A stretch of 58,866 bases of DNA from JBAXXL01 sp038206725 (GTDB lineage: Bacteria; Bacteroidota; Ignavibacteria; Kapaibacteriales; UBA2268). A program made the position numbers and the translations under genes. Location of the stretch: assembly GCA_038206725.1 (NCBI GenBank), contig JBBRAO010000017.1, positions 1-58,866 on the forward strand, given 5' to 3'. The stretch's first letter is position 1; each line of letters begins with the position of its first letter. The notes under the pieces were generated by a model. It searched no databases and was not told the DNA's origin. It worked only from the letters and a program-made list of their open reading frames with translations. Positions 28,356 through 37,224 of this stretch are shown here, piece by piece.

Positions 28356-28483
28356 TGACAAAGATTATTTTTATTATTCTAAAATCCATTTTTTTCCCTT
28401 TTTCTTCATTTAATTCTCCCCAATTCACAAAATATCCTTGAAAAATTGTTATTTTTGAAAATTACTAAAAAATAATTACAAAA

Positions 28484-29791
28484 ATGATTGGCAAAGTATT
28501 AGTTGTAGCATATTATTTCCCCCCTATGGGTCTGAGCGGTGTTCAAAGAACATTGAAATTTGTTAAGTACCTTCCCGAGAATAATTGGGAACCAATTGTG
28601 TTGACAACCGCCGATCCGGTTTATTATGCTTTTGATGAAAGTTTGCTAAACGACATTAATGGAAAAGAAATTACCGTTTTCCGTACCCCAAATGATCCTA
28701 CTCAAATTGTAAAAAAAATCAAATCAAAAAAAAGTGACAACTTAGTTGCATATCCATCTCGATTTAAAGAGAAAATTCGCAAAGTTGTCAGCCAAACAAT
28801 TTTCCAGCCCGATTCACGGATTCGTTGGAGAAAGTATGCCCTCGATTTAGGTCGTCAAATCCTGCGCGATAATGAAATAGATGTGATTTACGCAACCGCT
28901 CCCCCATTTACAGATTTTTTAGTAGCGTTGGAGTTGGCGAAGGAATTCAAAAAGCCTTTCGTATTGGATTATCGCGACTTGTGGTTGGACAACGCTTATT
29001 ATTACTATACGACACCATTCCATCGCAACTATGCTGAAAAATTGGAAACCCGTGTTCTTAACTCCGCTGAAAAAAGCATTGTTACCAGCCGTGGTATGAA
29101 AGAAAAACTTATCAAACGTTACCCGTTTTTGACTTTCAGCGATGTTTCGATTATTCCTCACGGTTTCGATAGCGAAGATTTCAGCAATCTTATCCCTTTT
29201 CAACGCGAAGGCGATAAATTTGTTCTTACTCACAGCGGACTGTTCCCCGACGATCTGACGCCGGAGTATTTCCTAAAAGCCACAGCGCTGTTTTTGGAAA
29301 AGCATCCCGAGGCGAAACGTTATTTGGAGTTGAGGTTTGTAGGATTGATGAGAAAAAAATACTTCAAGCAAATCAAAAAACTAGGTTTGGAAGAAAACGT
29401 AAAAGCATTGGGATATTTACCACATAGTGAAGCTTTACGCGAATTGATTTCTGCCGACGTTTTGTGGATGATGATTCCGAACGATGTGGCAACTCCAAGC
29501 CGACTCTACGAATATATAGGGTCCTTGAAACCGATTATTATATGTTCACCCAAAGGATTTGTCCGCCAAACCGCATTGGATTCGGGCGCCGCACAAGCGA
29601 CAGAAGCTAAAGATATTCCCGCAATAGCACAAGCTATAGAATATTATTACAAACTATGGCTGAAAAATTCGCTCCCAAAAATCCCTGCTGAATATGCCGC
29701 GAAATTTGACAGAAAATACTTGACAACACTATTGGCGAAAGAATTAAATACTGCTCTTTCAATAGAAACTAAATCAGCCGCAAGATTTTAA
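28484..29791 (+). CDS. Glycosyltransferase, GT4-like
   Basis: A 435-residue GT-B fold enzyme. The N-terminal domain opens with VLVVAYYFPPMGLSGVQRTLKFVKYLPENNW, the typical glycine-rich start of GT4-type enzymes. The linker holds VTSRGMKEKLI and IPHGFDSEDF. The C-terminal domain has LRFVGLMRKKYFKQI, LGYLPHSEALRELISADVLWMMI and PSRLYEYIGSLKPIIIC, the nucleotide-sugar binding end. It likely adds a sugar to a surface polysaccharide or lipid. No other glycan genes are adjacent, so pathway and sugar are unknown. Confidence 0.88.
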   Translation: MIGKVLVVAYYFPPMGLSGVQRTLKFVKYLPENNWEPIVLTTADPVYYAFDESLLNDINGKEITVFRTPNDPTQIVKKIKSKKSDNLVAYPSRFKEKIRKVVSQTIFQPDSRIRWRKYALDLGRQILRDNEIDVIYATAPPFTDFLVALELAKEFKKPFVLDYRDLWLDNAYYYYTTPFHRNYAEKLETRVLNSAEKSIVTSRGMKEKLIKRYPFLTFSDVSIIPHGFDSEDFSNLIPFQREGDKFVLTHSGLFPDDLTPEYFLKATALFLEKHPEAKRYLELRFVGLMRKKYFKQIKKLGLEENVKALGYLPHSEALRELISADVLWMMIPNDVATPSRLYEYIGSLKPIIICSPKGFVRQTALDSGAAQATEAKDIPAIAQAIEYYYKLWLKNSLPKIPAEYAAKFDRKYLTTLLAKELNTALSIETKSAARF

Positions 29792-29942
29792 AAATAAATT
29801 AAAGTGTCTGCTATTTCGCCGACTCGTATGGGTATGTTATTGCTTTTGCGAGAAAGATAGAGAAATAACAGTTTGCGGTGATTTGATAGCTTAATAGATG
29901 TAGCTATAAGAGTTGCATATTAGGGAAAAACCAAGAAGCCAA

Positions 29943-30209
29943 TTAAGGAAAATATTTATAAATATCTCTTCTGTGAAGCAATCTAATTAACGTTACAGTG
30001 TTGTTAACGTATTTTACCCCAAGCCTATAATCGCCTATTCTTATTCTATAATAATCGGTGAAACCTGACATTTTTTTGATTGAATTTATTTCGTTAATAC
30101 CATAAGCTGATTTTATTTGCTCAACCAACTTTAGAATTTTAGGATTTATTGAAAAATCCGCTAATTTCGAAATGTCCTTATAAAATGATTTTTCATAAAG
30201 AATTTGCAT
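29943..30209 (-). CDS. RelE/ParE-superfamily toxin
   Basis: The 88-residue product fits the small RelE/ParE fold: YEKSFYKDISKL near the N-terminus, DYYRIRIGDYRLGVKYVNNTVTLIRLLHRRDIYKYFP at the C-terminus (the YRIRIGDYRLG block and a closing HR-DIY are typical). RelE members cut mRNA at the ribosome; ParE members poison gyrase. The RIRIGDYR pattern and terminal RRDIYK resemble the RelE type. It starts two bases after the stop of the putative antitoxin, in the usual antitoxin-toxin order. Confidence 0.85.
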   Translation of the reverse strand: MQILYEKSFYKDISKLADFSINPKILKLVEQIKSAYGINEINSIKKMSGFTDYYRIRIGDYRLGVKYVNNTVTLIRLLHRRDIYKYFP

Positions 30210-30211
30210 AA

Positions 30212-30409
30212 TTACTTTCCTTGATTAAGCATATCAAGTACTAATTTCTCGTCAACAAACTCGCCAACATCACCTTCTTCAATAGCTTTACCAAAAGCGA
30301 TGTCTTCCATTAGTTCGCTAATCATTTTTCGTAAAATCACATTGTCATCATTGAAAAATTCGTACAATGCTTCTTTAACCTGCTGTTTTATTTCTAATGT
30401 TTCAGTCAT
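30212..30409 (-). CDS. Putative antitoxin of the RelE-like pair
   Basis: The 65-residue acidic product (ELMEDIAFGKAIEEGDVGEFVDEKLVLDMLNQGK) has no family motif that I can name, but its size, charge and position just before the toxin identify it as the likely antitoxin. It probably neutralises the toxin and represses the operon, as in related systems. Confidence 0.75.
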   Translation of the reverse strand: MTETLEIKQQVKEALYEFFNDDNVILRKMISELMEDIAFGKAIEEGDVGEFVDEKLVLDMLNQGK

Positions 30410-30522
30410 TGTGATACCGTGGTGTTTATACTACTTTTAAAAACGAAACATAACTTTATTTATTTTGTAAAATAAGTTGATTTAATCACCTGAACATTTT
30501 GTGAGCGATGAGGAATAAGCTA

Positions 30523-31005
30523 TTACAACTTCTTCAGCATCCAAATACTACACGAGGTATGTTCAAATTTTCCAAGAGGTTTGTTTAACTTGACAAATCC
30601 TTCTTTTTCGTATATAGCCACAGCTTTGGAATACTGCGGCAAGCTTTCTACATACAAGTGTGTGTATTCATAAACTTCAGCCAAATCTATACATTTTTCC
30701 ATTAGCATTTTGCCAATCCCTTTTCCACGCGCTTCTTTAGTTAGAAAAAACCTCACTAATTCCGCATAGTCTTCGGGTAATTCGTCCGATGGATATATTC
30801 CGCAACAACCGATAATTTTCTCATCCGCTTCGGCGACTATTAGGACTGCCCCCGTGGTTTGAAAAAATTCGTATAGATTGTCCGTCCTTGGGTCGGAGTA
30901 AATTGTTCCTGTTTGAGGGGCGTCGTGCTCTTCGAAAACATCCCGTATCATTTTTGCCAACCAAACGTTGTCTTTCACTTCTACTTCTCTAAAAATTACA
31001 TTCAT
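30523..31005 (-). CDS. GNAT-family N-acetyltransferase
   Basis: A 160-residue GNAT. The acetyl-CoA binding motif A is clear in ARGKGIGKMLMEKCIDLAE (Q/R-x-x-G-x-G/A), preceded by the beta4 strand ELVRFFLTKE and followed by HLYVESLPQYSKAVAIYEKEGFVKL. It transfers an acetyl group to an unknown amine. Start ATG 31005. Confidence 0.9.
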   Translation of the reverse strand: MNVIFREVEVKDNVWLAKMIRDVFEEHDAPQTGTIYSDPRTDNLYEFFQTTGAVLIVAEADEKIIGCCGIYPSDELPEDYAELVRFFLTKEARGKGIGKMLMEKCIDLAEVYEYTHLYVESLPQYSKAVAIYEKEGFVKLNKPLGKFEHTSCSIWMLKKL

Positions 31006-31195
31006 ATTTTCTAAATTCGTATAATTAGTTATAAAGCATAAGCAAAATTAGTGAAAAAAGGCTTTACAAATAACTATTATTTTGTAAGTTTGAAAAATAT
31101 AGACTACATTATGGATTAATAAATGTGTTTTAAGCAAAAAAATAACTAAAAACTCAAGATCATTTAGATTGTGGAAAATTATGGTTGATTAATTC

Positions 31196-31226
31196 TTGAT
31201 AAAACGATAAATTATTTGTAAATTTG
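31196..31226 (+). promoter_or_regulatory. Bacteroidota-type promoter for the methyltransferase gene
   Basis: TTG (31196-31198) and TAAATTTG (31219-31226) are 20 bases apart, matching the TTTG-spacer-TAnnTTTG pattern of the Bacteroidota primary sigma factor. The coding start is 25 bases downstream. No gene is seen in 31006-31250. Confidence 0.5.
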
Positions 31227-31250
31227 CAATTTTAATTAACAACAGAAATA

Positions 31251-32321
31251 ATGTTATTCGAAGAATATATAAATTTCAATTATCAATTTCCTGAGCCACA
31301 ATATTTGGGCTCAAAACATACTCATTTGGCTTGGATAAAAAAAAATATTCCTGATAATGTGAAATCAGCTATAGATGCTTTTGCTGGCTCTCAATCCGTT
31401 TCTTACCTACTCAAACAGATGGGTTTTAAGGTTACAACTAATGATTTTTTAAATTTCAATCATCAGATAGGATTAGCTTTAATTGAAAACAATAATATCA
31501 ACCTAACCAAAGATGATTTAGATTTGCTATTTCAACCAGCTTCAAACAAAAAGGATTTTGATTTAATAGAAAATACTTTTACTAATGTTTTTTTTGAAAA
31601 AGCTGAAACCGAATTTCTAGATAATTTCAGAGCAAATATTCAAATGCTGGATAACAACATAAAACAAGCAATAGCATTTGCGGTAATAAATCGAAGTATG
31701 ACAAGAAAAATTACAATGGGTCATTTTGGACATACACAAGCATTGGTATATGCTAATGACCCTGAAAGAATCAAACGCAATCGAAGTTTAATTAGACCAA
31801 TTAAAGATATCTTTATGGAAATGCTCCCTAAATACAACAATGCTGTTTTTGATAATAAACAAGAGAACAAAAGTTTCAATAAAAACATTTTAGAATTGCT
31901 ACCTATAATCGAAAAAGTAGATTTAGCGTATTTTGACCCTCCATATTGTGATAGTCACGCAGACTATCAGAGCTTTTATCATCTGCTTGAAACATATACA
32001 GAATATTGGAAAGATAAGCAGTTTATCAACGGGATAAAGCGATATGAACCACAACGATATAGTGGATTTGATAAGAAAAGAGATGTTATAAATTCGTTTG
32101 AAAAGCTTTTTGAACTTTCTGAAGAAATACCCAATTGGATAATTAGCTACAACGACAGAAGCTATCCGGGTATTGAAGAGTTTGAGAAGATTATCTCAAA
32201 ATATAGAGACGTTAGCGTAGAAATTAAAACATATCATAGTGGAAGGGGTGGAAAAGGTAGTGTTGCCGGCAGTAAGGAAATATTATTTATTTGTGTACCA
32301 AAGAAGAAGTTTTTTATATAA
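31251..32321 (+). CDS. DNA adenine N6-methyltransferase (D12 class)
   Basis: A 356-residue Dam-like enzyme. YLGSKHTHLAWI at residues ~18-30 and AIDAFAGSQSVSYLLKQMG form the SAM-binding start (the F-G-G loop is FAGSQS here). VDLAYFDPPYCDSHADYQSFYHLLETY carries the catalytic DPPY motif at about residue 230. WIISYNDRSYPGIEEFEKI is a late conserved block. It methylates adenine in a short target, protecting host DNA if paired with a nuclease. The next gene, 46 bases downstream, is a candidate restriction enzyme. Confidence 0.9.
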   Translation: MLFEEYINFNYQFPEPQYLGSKHTHLAWIKKNIPDNVKSAIDAFAGSQSVSYLLKQMGFKVTTNDFLNFNHQIGLALIENNNINLTKDDLDLLFQPASNKKDFDLIENTFTNVFFEKAETEFLDNFRANIQMLDNNIKQAIAFAVINRSMTRKITMGHFGHTQALVYANDPERIKRNRSLIRPIKDIFMEMLPKYNNAVFDNKQENKSFNKNILELLPIIEKVDLAYFDPPYCDSHADYQSFYHLLETYTEYWKDKQFINGIKRYEPQRYSGFDKKRDVINSFEKLFELSEEIPNWIISYNDRSYPGIEEFEKIISKYRDVSVEIKTYHSGRGGKGSVAGSKEILFICVPKKKFFI

Positions 32322-32367
32322 TCAATCACAAAAATAGATTTATTTTGTAAAATTAGTAGTAATAATT

Positions 32368-33465
32368 ATGGAAGAAATATTTCAAAAACTCAAAAATGCC
32401 TATCAAAGCAATGATTTTGTAACAATTCTTAATCATCCGCAAGGTATTTATTTCCTTAAGCTACGTTCATTATCGCGTGTTAAAATATTAAGGGCATTAG
32501 CAAAAAAAGAAAAAGTTGATATTTCTAATATCTTGGGTAAACAACTTTTCGAGTATATATTTTGCCAAAACATTTCAGAAAAGTCTATTGATGGTTTAAT
32601 AATAGAAACATATCAACAAGACAGAGAATATCGGGTAGGAAATGAAGATATGCTATATACTCAACTATTTCGATTAACCGTTTTTAATTGGGGTGGTTTT
32701 TATCAAAATGCCGTTGAGCAGACTATAGTTAATAATTATATAAAGAAAATACGAGATTATAATCAACTTGTAAATAGTATTGAAAATGATTTAGCTCCTC
32801 GTTTGAAAAATTATATTCTGTGTTCTTGGTATAATCACTGGACATCAATCCTTATAGAAGATATGTTTAAAGATCACAAGGATATTCTACCAGCTGTTGG
32901 TTTAGTTAAAAAAGTTGACTTTTTTTGGAATAATTTCCCCTTTGATTTAAAGGTAACTTATTTTCCTGAGGGATTTATGAAAATTAAAAGAAAACAAAGA
33001 GGATTGAGACCGGAACTTACGGAATTAAAGGCTTTTGCAAGACAAAATAATATAATTTACAACAGGACCGCACCTGATGATGAGATTTTCCAAGAATTAA
33101 TTGTTCGAATTACGGAAAGCCCTAACCAAGTTGCTCAAACTTTTATACAGAGTTTTCACCAAATAAGACGTGATATAATAAACGATACCATATTAAACCC
33201 GCAGGAACTAAGTATATGGTTTTATGAAAATCAGGGGACAAGAAGATTTGATGCGGCTAATAGATTTTTCATAGTTCTAATTGATAGAAATAACCTCGAG
33301 GAAAGTTGGAAATTAAAAAGAAATAAAGAAATATTAAGCACTCAAATAAATGACTTTTTAAACAATAATAAAGATATTGACTTTAAACAATTACAAATGG
33401 ATTTTAATTGGGAAGGAAATAATTACCAAACTTATGCAAACTGCTTGTTTATTATTAGAGAATAA
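32368..33465 (+). CDS. Putative type II restriction endonuclease
   Basis: A 365-residue protein with no confident family match. Position after a D12 methyltransferase suggests a restriction enzyme. Within residues ~150-200, TSILIEDMFKDH...VGLVKKVDFFWNNFPFDLKVTYFPEGF offers the E...D...DxK spacing of the PD-(D/E)XK nuclease fold (VDFFW as the acidic strand and FDLKVTYF as the D-x-K strand). The methyltransferase and this gene share direction and codon bias and probably form one operon. Confidence 0.6.
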   Translation: MEEIFQKLKNAYQSNDFVTILNHPQGIYFLKLRSLSRVKILRALAKKEKVDISNILGKQLFEYIFCQNISEKSIDGLIIETYQQDREYRVGNEDMLYTQLFRLTVFNWGGFYQNAVEQTIVNNYIKKIRDYNQLVNSIENDLAPRLKNYILCSWYNHWTSILIEDMFKDHKDILPAVGLVKKVDFFWNNFPFDLKVTYFPEGFMKIKRKQRGLRPELTELKAFARQNNIIYNRTAPDDEIFQELIVRITESPNQVAQTFIQSFHQIRRDIINDTILNPQELSIWFYENQGTRRFDAANRFFIVLIDRNNLEESWKLKRNKEILSTQINDFLNNNKDIDFKQLQMDFNWEGNNYQTYANCLFIIRE

Positions 33466-33523
33466 ATTTTTCTTTATTTTTGCATTATAAAAACTAATTA
33501 ACGGATAAATTAGAAAAATTAAA

Positions 33524-33892
33524 ATGGATATATATATATTACTACTATTGGTCGCAATAGGCCTCTTAACCGGAGGAGCCAGCGGAATTTTGGGCATCGG
33601 CGGCGGAATAATTCTGATACCTGCTCTTATTTATTTGCTTGGGTTCAGCCAACAGCAAGCAGTAGGAACCAGCTTGAGCATAATGCTCCCGCCAATCGGC
33701 TTTTTCGCCGCTATGAATTACTACAAAGCCGGGAACGTAAATGTGAAATACGCTCTCATTTTAGCCGTTATGTTTATGGTCGGCAGTTATATTACATCTA
33801 AAATCGCGGTTGGTCTGCCCGAACCTGTTGTTCGTAAAGTATTCAGCATATTTCTCGTTATCGTAGCAATTAAGATGTTCTTTACTAAGTAA
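33524..33892 (+). CDS. TauE/SafE-family membrane protein, half length
   Basis: A 122-residue protein with four predicted membrane helices and the TauE start motif GGASGILGIGGGIILIPALIYLLGFSQQQAVGTS (split over helix 1-2). Usual members have about 250 residues in two such halves. The single half may be a functional homodimer, as short family members exist, or a truncation. Such proteins export sulfite, sulfonates or related anions. It follows the restriction pair by 59 bases. Confidence 0.8.
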   Translation: MDIYILLLLVAIGLLTGGASGILGIGGGIILIPALIYLLGFSQQQAVGTSLSIMLPPIGFFAAMNYYKAGNVNVKYALILAVMFMVGSYITSKIAVGLPEPVVRKVFSIFLVIVAIKMFFTK

Positions 33893-33901
33893 TCTTTAAC
33901 G

Positions 33902-33969
33902 CCCACACGTTGAAGCGTGGGGTTGATATGCTTCCGACATTAAAATCAACCCTACACTTTAGTGTAGGG
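33902..33969. repeat. Nested palindromic repeat
   Basis: CCCAC...GTGGG (33902-33921), GGTTGAT/ATCAACC arms, then CCCTACACTTTAGTGTAGGG (33950-33969) make three nested or adjacent stems in 68 bases between TauE and the hydrolase. It is REP-like, and could also stop transcription. Confidence 0.75.
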
Positions 33970-34003
33970 TCTTGGATATAAACTATTATATTAAGGTTTA
34001 TTT

Positions 34004-34883
34004 ATTAAAAAAGCTATTATCATATTGTCCGTTTGCGCGGGTATGTTTATTATATTCAACAATATAATTCCTCTTTTTATTGTCTTGCCGTACAACTTCA
34101 TCATACGAATATCCAAACCCGAGCCACCTGTAAAATATTCCGGCGTTTCTGAGATTTTAATCGTACAAAATTCCTCCTTTACCTTTCACGCATTACTCTA
34201 CAAAACCATATTGGCTGAACCGGCTGGTACTATTATATTACTCCACGGTGTTCGCCATAACAAGTTTTCAATGATTGAACTGAAGGATTATGTTATCTCG
34301 CAAGGTTACAATGCGGTTTTATTCGATATGCGTGCCCACGACGACAACAAAAACGCCTACTGCACCTACGGTTTTTACGAGAAGCAAGATGTGCGGATTT
34401 TAGTTGATACGCTTACCAAGCGGGGTTATGGAGCAAATCTGGGTATATGGGGCGAATCGCTCGGCGGCGCAATCGCTCTTCAGCCATTGAGCGATGATGA
34501 AAGACTAAAATATGGAGTAATTGAAAGTGGTTTTGCCGATTTCGACGAGACAATCCACAGTCATTGCAGACGTCTTTTTGGGATTTGATATTCCGTTTAT
34601 AAGCAATTTTATCATTCAAAGAGCGGGTCAGATTGCGAAATTCGACCCCGGCAAGGTGCAACCGGTTGCAAGTTGCAAAAACATCGAGCAAGAAATCATA
34701 TTTGTACACGGTTTGAAGGACAAAATCGTGAACTATAAATACTGCCTCCAAAATTTTAAGTCCACCGAATCAAACGAAAAGCATCTATTGTTAATTGATA
34801 GTGCTTCACATTGCGACATAATGCAAAAGGGCGGAAAGAAATTAACGTCCAGAGTATTCAAACTCCTAATAAGTAAGAACTAA
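34004..34883 (+). pseudogene. Alpha/beta hydrolase with one-base frameshift
   Basis: The first part (to TGA at 34588) carries LLHGVRHNKFSMIELKDYV, an IILLHG oxyanion strand, and the GESLGG nucleophile elbow. The second part (frame +1, from about 34550 to 34883) carries the acid residue in HGLKDKIVN and the catalytic His in SASHCDIM. Removing one A from GAGACAATCCACA near 34550-34556 gives ESGFADFDETSTVIADVFLGF without interruption. The protein is therefore a membrane-tethered hydrolase split by a one-base insertion. The beginning is also odd: no ATG precedes the hydrophobic segment, and ATT-AAA-AAA at 34004 or TTG at 34025 are the candidates. Confidence 0.75.
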
Positions 34884-34912
34884 TATACAAATCTTTAAGC
34901 AGGGCTCTCTAT

Positions 34913-35803
34913 ATGGAAAAAGTTTTAATAACCGGTGGTAGCGGATTGATAGGAAGGTCACTCCAAACAGAACTAAAAAATCGCGGATACGAACCTGTCG
35001 TTTTAAGCCGTCGCGATGGTGTCGGCTTTGCAAAATGGGATATCGAAAGCGGATATATTGATACTGAAGCGCTCGAAGGAGTCACCCATATTATACATTT
35101 AGCAGGTGAGAGTATTGCCGACAAACGTTGGTCTCCGAAACGTAAAAAAGCGATATTGGACAGCCGCGTTCTTGGAGCCGAGCTGATATTAAAAGAACTT
35201 ATAGCTAAAAATATCCGAATCAAATCATTTATTTCAGCCTCCGCCATTGGCTATTATGGTGCCGTAACGAGTGAAACCATATTCGATGAAACTTCACCCT
35301 TAGGAGATGATTTTCTTGCCGATGTCTGCCAAAAATGGGAGGATTCAGCGCAAAAGTTTTCTTCAGTTGCGGATAGAGTCTGTATTATCCGCACTGGATT
35401 GGTTTTAGCTAAAAACGGCGGGCTTTTGGAACGTTTATTGATGACCGCAAAAATGGGTCTCTCCGTAGTTTTTGGCTCCGGCAAACAATATATGCCGTGG
35501 ATTCATATCAAGGATTTATGCAATATATATATCAAAGCAATCGAAGACAGCAATCTTGCCGGAATTTATAACGCCGTCAGCCCATACCCTGTTACAAATA
35601 AAGAGTTTTCGTTAATACTTGGAAAAGTCCTTACTAAGAAGCAGATTATTTTTAAAATGCCGGCATTTATTATTTCCCTCATATTCGGTGAATTGGGGAA
35701 AATATTGGTTACTGGTTCCAAAGTATCCAGTCAAAAAATTATTGATGCCGGATACAAATTTGAATTTCCGAATTTAACGGACGCATTGCGGAATTTATTA
35801 TGA
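34913..35803 (+). CDS. TIGR01777-type epimerase/SDR (YfcH-like)
   Basis: A 296-residue extended SDR. It begins KVLITGGSGLIGRSLQTELKNRG, the NAD(P)-binding glycine motif, and has DETSPLGDDFLADVCQKWEDSA and VVFGSGKQYMPWIHIKDLC, hallmarks of the TIGR01777/YfcH family. HLAGESIADKRWSPKRKKAILDSR is another diagnostic block. The family's reaction is unknown; a role in sugar nucleotide or cell-division metabolism has been suggested for relatives. It overlaps the next gene by four bases (ATGA), so the two are coupled. Confidence 0.9.
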   Translation: MEKVLITGGSGLIGRSLQTELKNRGYEPVVLSRRDGVGFAKWDIESGYIDTEALEGVTHIIHLAGESIADKRWSPKRKKAILDSRVLGAELILKELIAKNIRIKSFISASAIGYYGAVTSETIFDETSPLGDDFLADVCQKWEDSAQKFSSVADRVCIIRTGLVLAKNGGLLERLLMTAKMGLSVVFGSGKQYMPWIHIKDLCNIYIKAIEDSNLAGIYNAVSPYPVTNKEFSLILGKVLTKKQIIFKMPAFIISLIFGELGKILVTGSKVSSQKIIDAGYKFEFPNLTDALRNLL

Positions 35804-36234
35804 GACTCTGGTCTATTCATCCGAAATATCTCGATGCGAAAGGTTTAGTAGCCCTTTGGCGTGAAACCCTTCTGGCTAAAAAAGTACTCGAAGGTAAAAC
35901 TCGCGGCTATACTAACCATCCGCAACTAACTCGGTTCAAGAATTCCACTTCGCCTATTGAAGCTATTAATAAATACTTAAGCATTATATACGAAGAATCT
36001 TTAAATAGAAAATATAATTTCGATGTAAAGAAAATAGATTGGTCATTTAATCGTGATTTATTAATTGCTGTTTCCGAAGCGCAGATTAATTACGAGTTTC
36101 AACATTTGCTTAGAAAAATAGAAATTCGAGACCCGGAGTGGTTGAATGATTTACCAATCAAAGATGCTTTAGATACCAACCCATTGTTTTATATAGTACC
36201 GGGCGAAATAGAGAGCTGGGAAAAAGCAAAATAG
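35800..36234 (+). CDS. Pyrimidine-dimer DNA glycosylase (Pyr_excise family)
   Basis: A 144-residue protein matching the family of T4 endonuclease V-like enzymes: MRLWSIHPKYLDAKGLVALWRETLLAKKVLEGKTRGYTNHPQLTRF is the N-terminal signature. It would remove UV-damaged pyrimidine dimers. The reading starts on the ATGA overlap with the SDR gene, and 51 bases separate it from TerC. Confidence 0.88.
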   Translation: MRLWSIHPKYLDAKGLVALWRETLLAKKVLEGKTRGYTNHPQLTRFKNSTSPIEAINKYLSIIYEESLNRKYNFDVKKIDWSFNRDLLIAVSEAQINYEFQHLLRKIEIRDPEWLNDLPIKDALDTNPLFYIVPGEIESWEKAK

Positions 36235-36285
36235 TATTTCAGAATTTATAAATGTCGTTTAATTAATAGAATTTATGGAGATGTA

Positions 36286-37218
36286 ATGATTCATACGTGG
36301 GTAGAATGGGCTGTATTCTTTGGAATTGTGATATTTATGTTGGTGCTCGACCTTGGGGTTTTTCAGAAGAAATCCCATAAACTCGAGATGAAAGAAGCTC
36401 TGATTTGGACTGCGGTCTGGATTGCATTATCATTTTGTTTCGGTGGATATATATACCTAATGGAAGGCTCAAAACAAGCACTTAATTATTTTACCGGCTA
36501 TTTGCTCGAAAAATCGCTTAGTGTTGATAATATTTTTGTTTTCATTTTAATTTTCTCTTATTTCAAAGTGTCTGAGAAGCATCAGCATAAAATCCTATTC
36601 TGGGGTATAATCGGCGCGGTCATTATGCGAGCTATCTTCATTGTAGCCGGTATAGCATTGATGCAAGCCTTTAGTTTTATGACATACATTTTTGGTGCAT
36701 TGCTCATTTATACAGCGATTAAAATGATTGTTGATAAAGACAGAGAAATCCATCCCGAGCACAATCCGGTAATTAAGTTTTTTAGAAAACACTTCAGAGT
36801 AAGTGAACACCGTGAGGACGGGAAATTTTTTGTTCGTGACAACTTAGGCAAGATTATAGCGACGCCGATGTTTGTCGTATTATTGGTCATCGAAACCACC
36901 GATGTATTGTTTGCAGTGGATTCTATACCCGCCATATTATCAATAACAAACGATACATTTATAGTTTTCACTTCTAACATATTCGCTATTTTGGGTTTGA
37001 GGGCACTGTATTTTGCGGTTAACGGTATTATGCAGTTATTCCGCTACTTAAGCTATGGTTTATCGGGCATATTGGGTTTTATCGGAATTAAGATGATTAT
37101 ATCCAAATTCTACGAAGTACCTATCCATATAGCTCTTTTAGTAATAGCGGTTATATTAATTACTTCGATTTTAGCATCAGTTTTGATTAAAGAAAAACCT
37201 AAAGAATTGAAAGAATAA
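36286..37218 (+). CDS. TerC/Alx-family integral membrane protein
   Basis: A 310-residue protein with about nine membrane helices. LLEKSLSVDNIFVFILIF and VVLLVIETTDVLFAVDSIPAILSITNDTFIVFTSN hold the conserved Asp and Glu residues of the TerC family, and ILGLRALYFAV the late block. Members export metals such as manganese from the cytoplasm to the envelope. It is followed at seven bases by the patatin gene. Confidence 0.92.
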   Translation: MIHTWVEWAVFFGIVIFMLVLDLGVFQKKSHKLEMKEALIWTAVWIALSFCFGGYIYLMEGSKQALNYFTGYLLEKSLSVDNIFVFILIFSYFKVSEKHQHKILFWGIIGAVIMRAIFIVAGIALMQAFSFMTYIFGALLIYTAIKMIVDKDREIHPEHNPVIKFFRKHFRVSEHREDGKFFVRDNLGKIIATPMFVVLLVIETTDVLFAVDSIPAILSITNDTFIVFTSNIFAILGLRALYFAVNGIMQLFRYLSYGLSGILGFIGIKMIISKFYEVPIHIALLVIAVILITSILASVLIKEKPKELKE

Positions 37219-37224
37219 ACAAAA

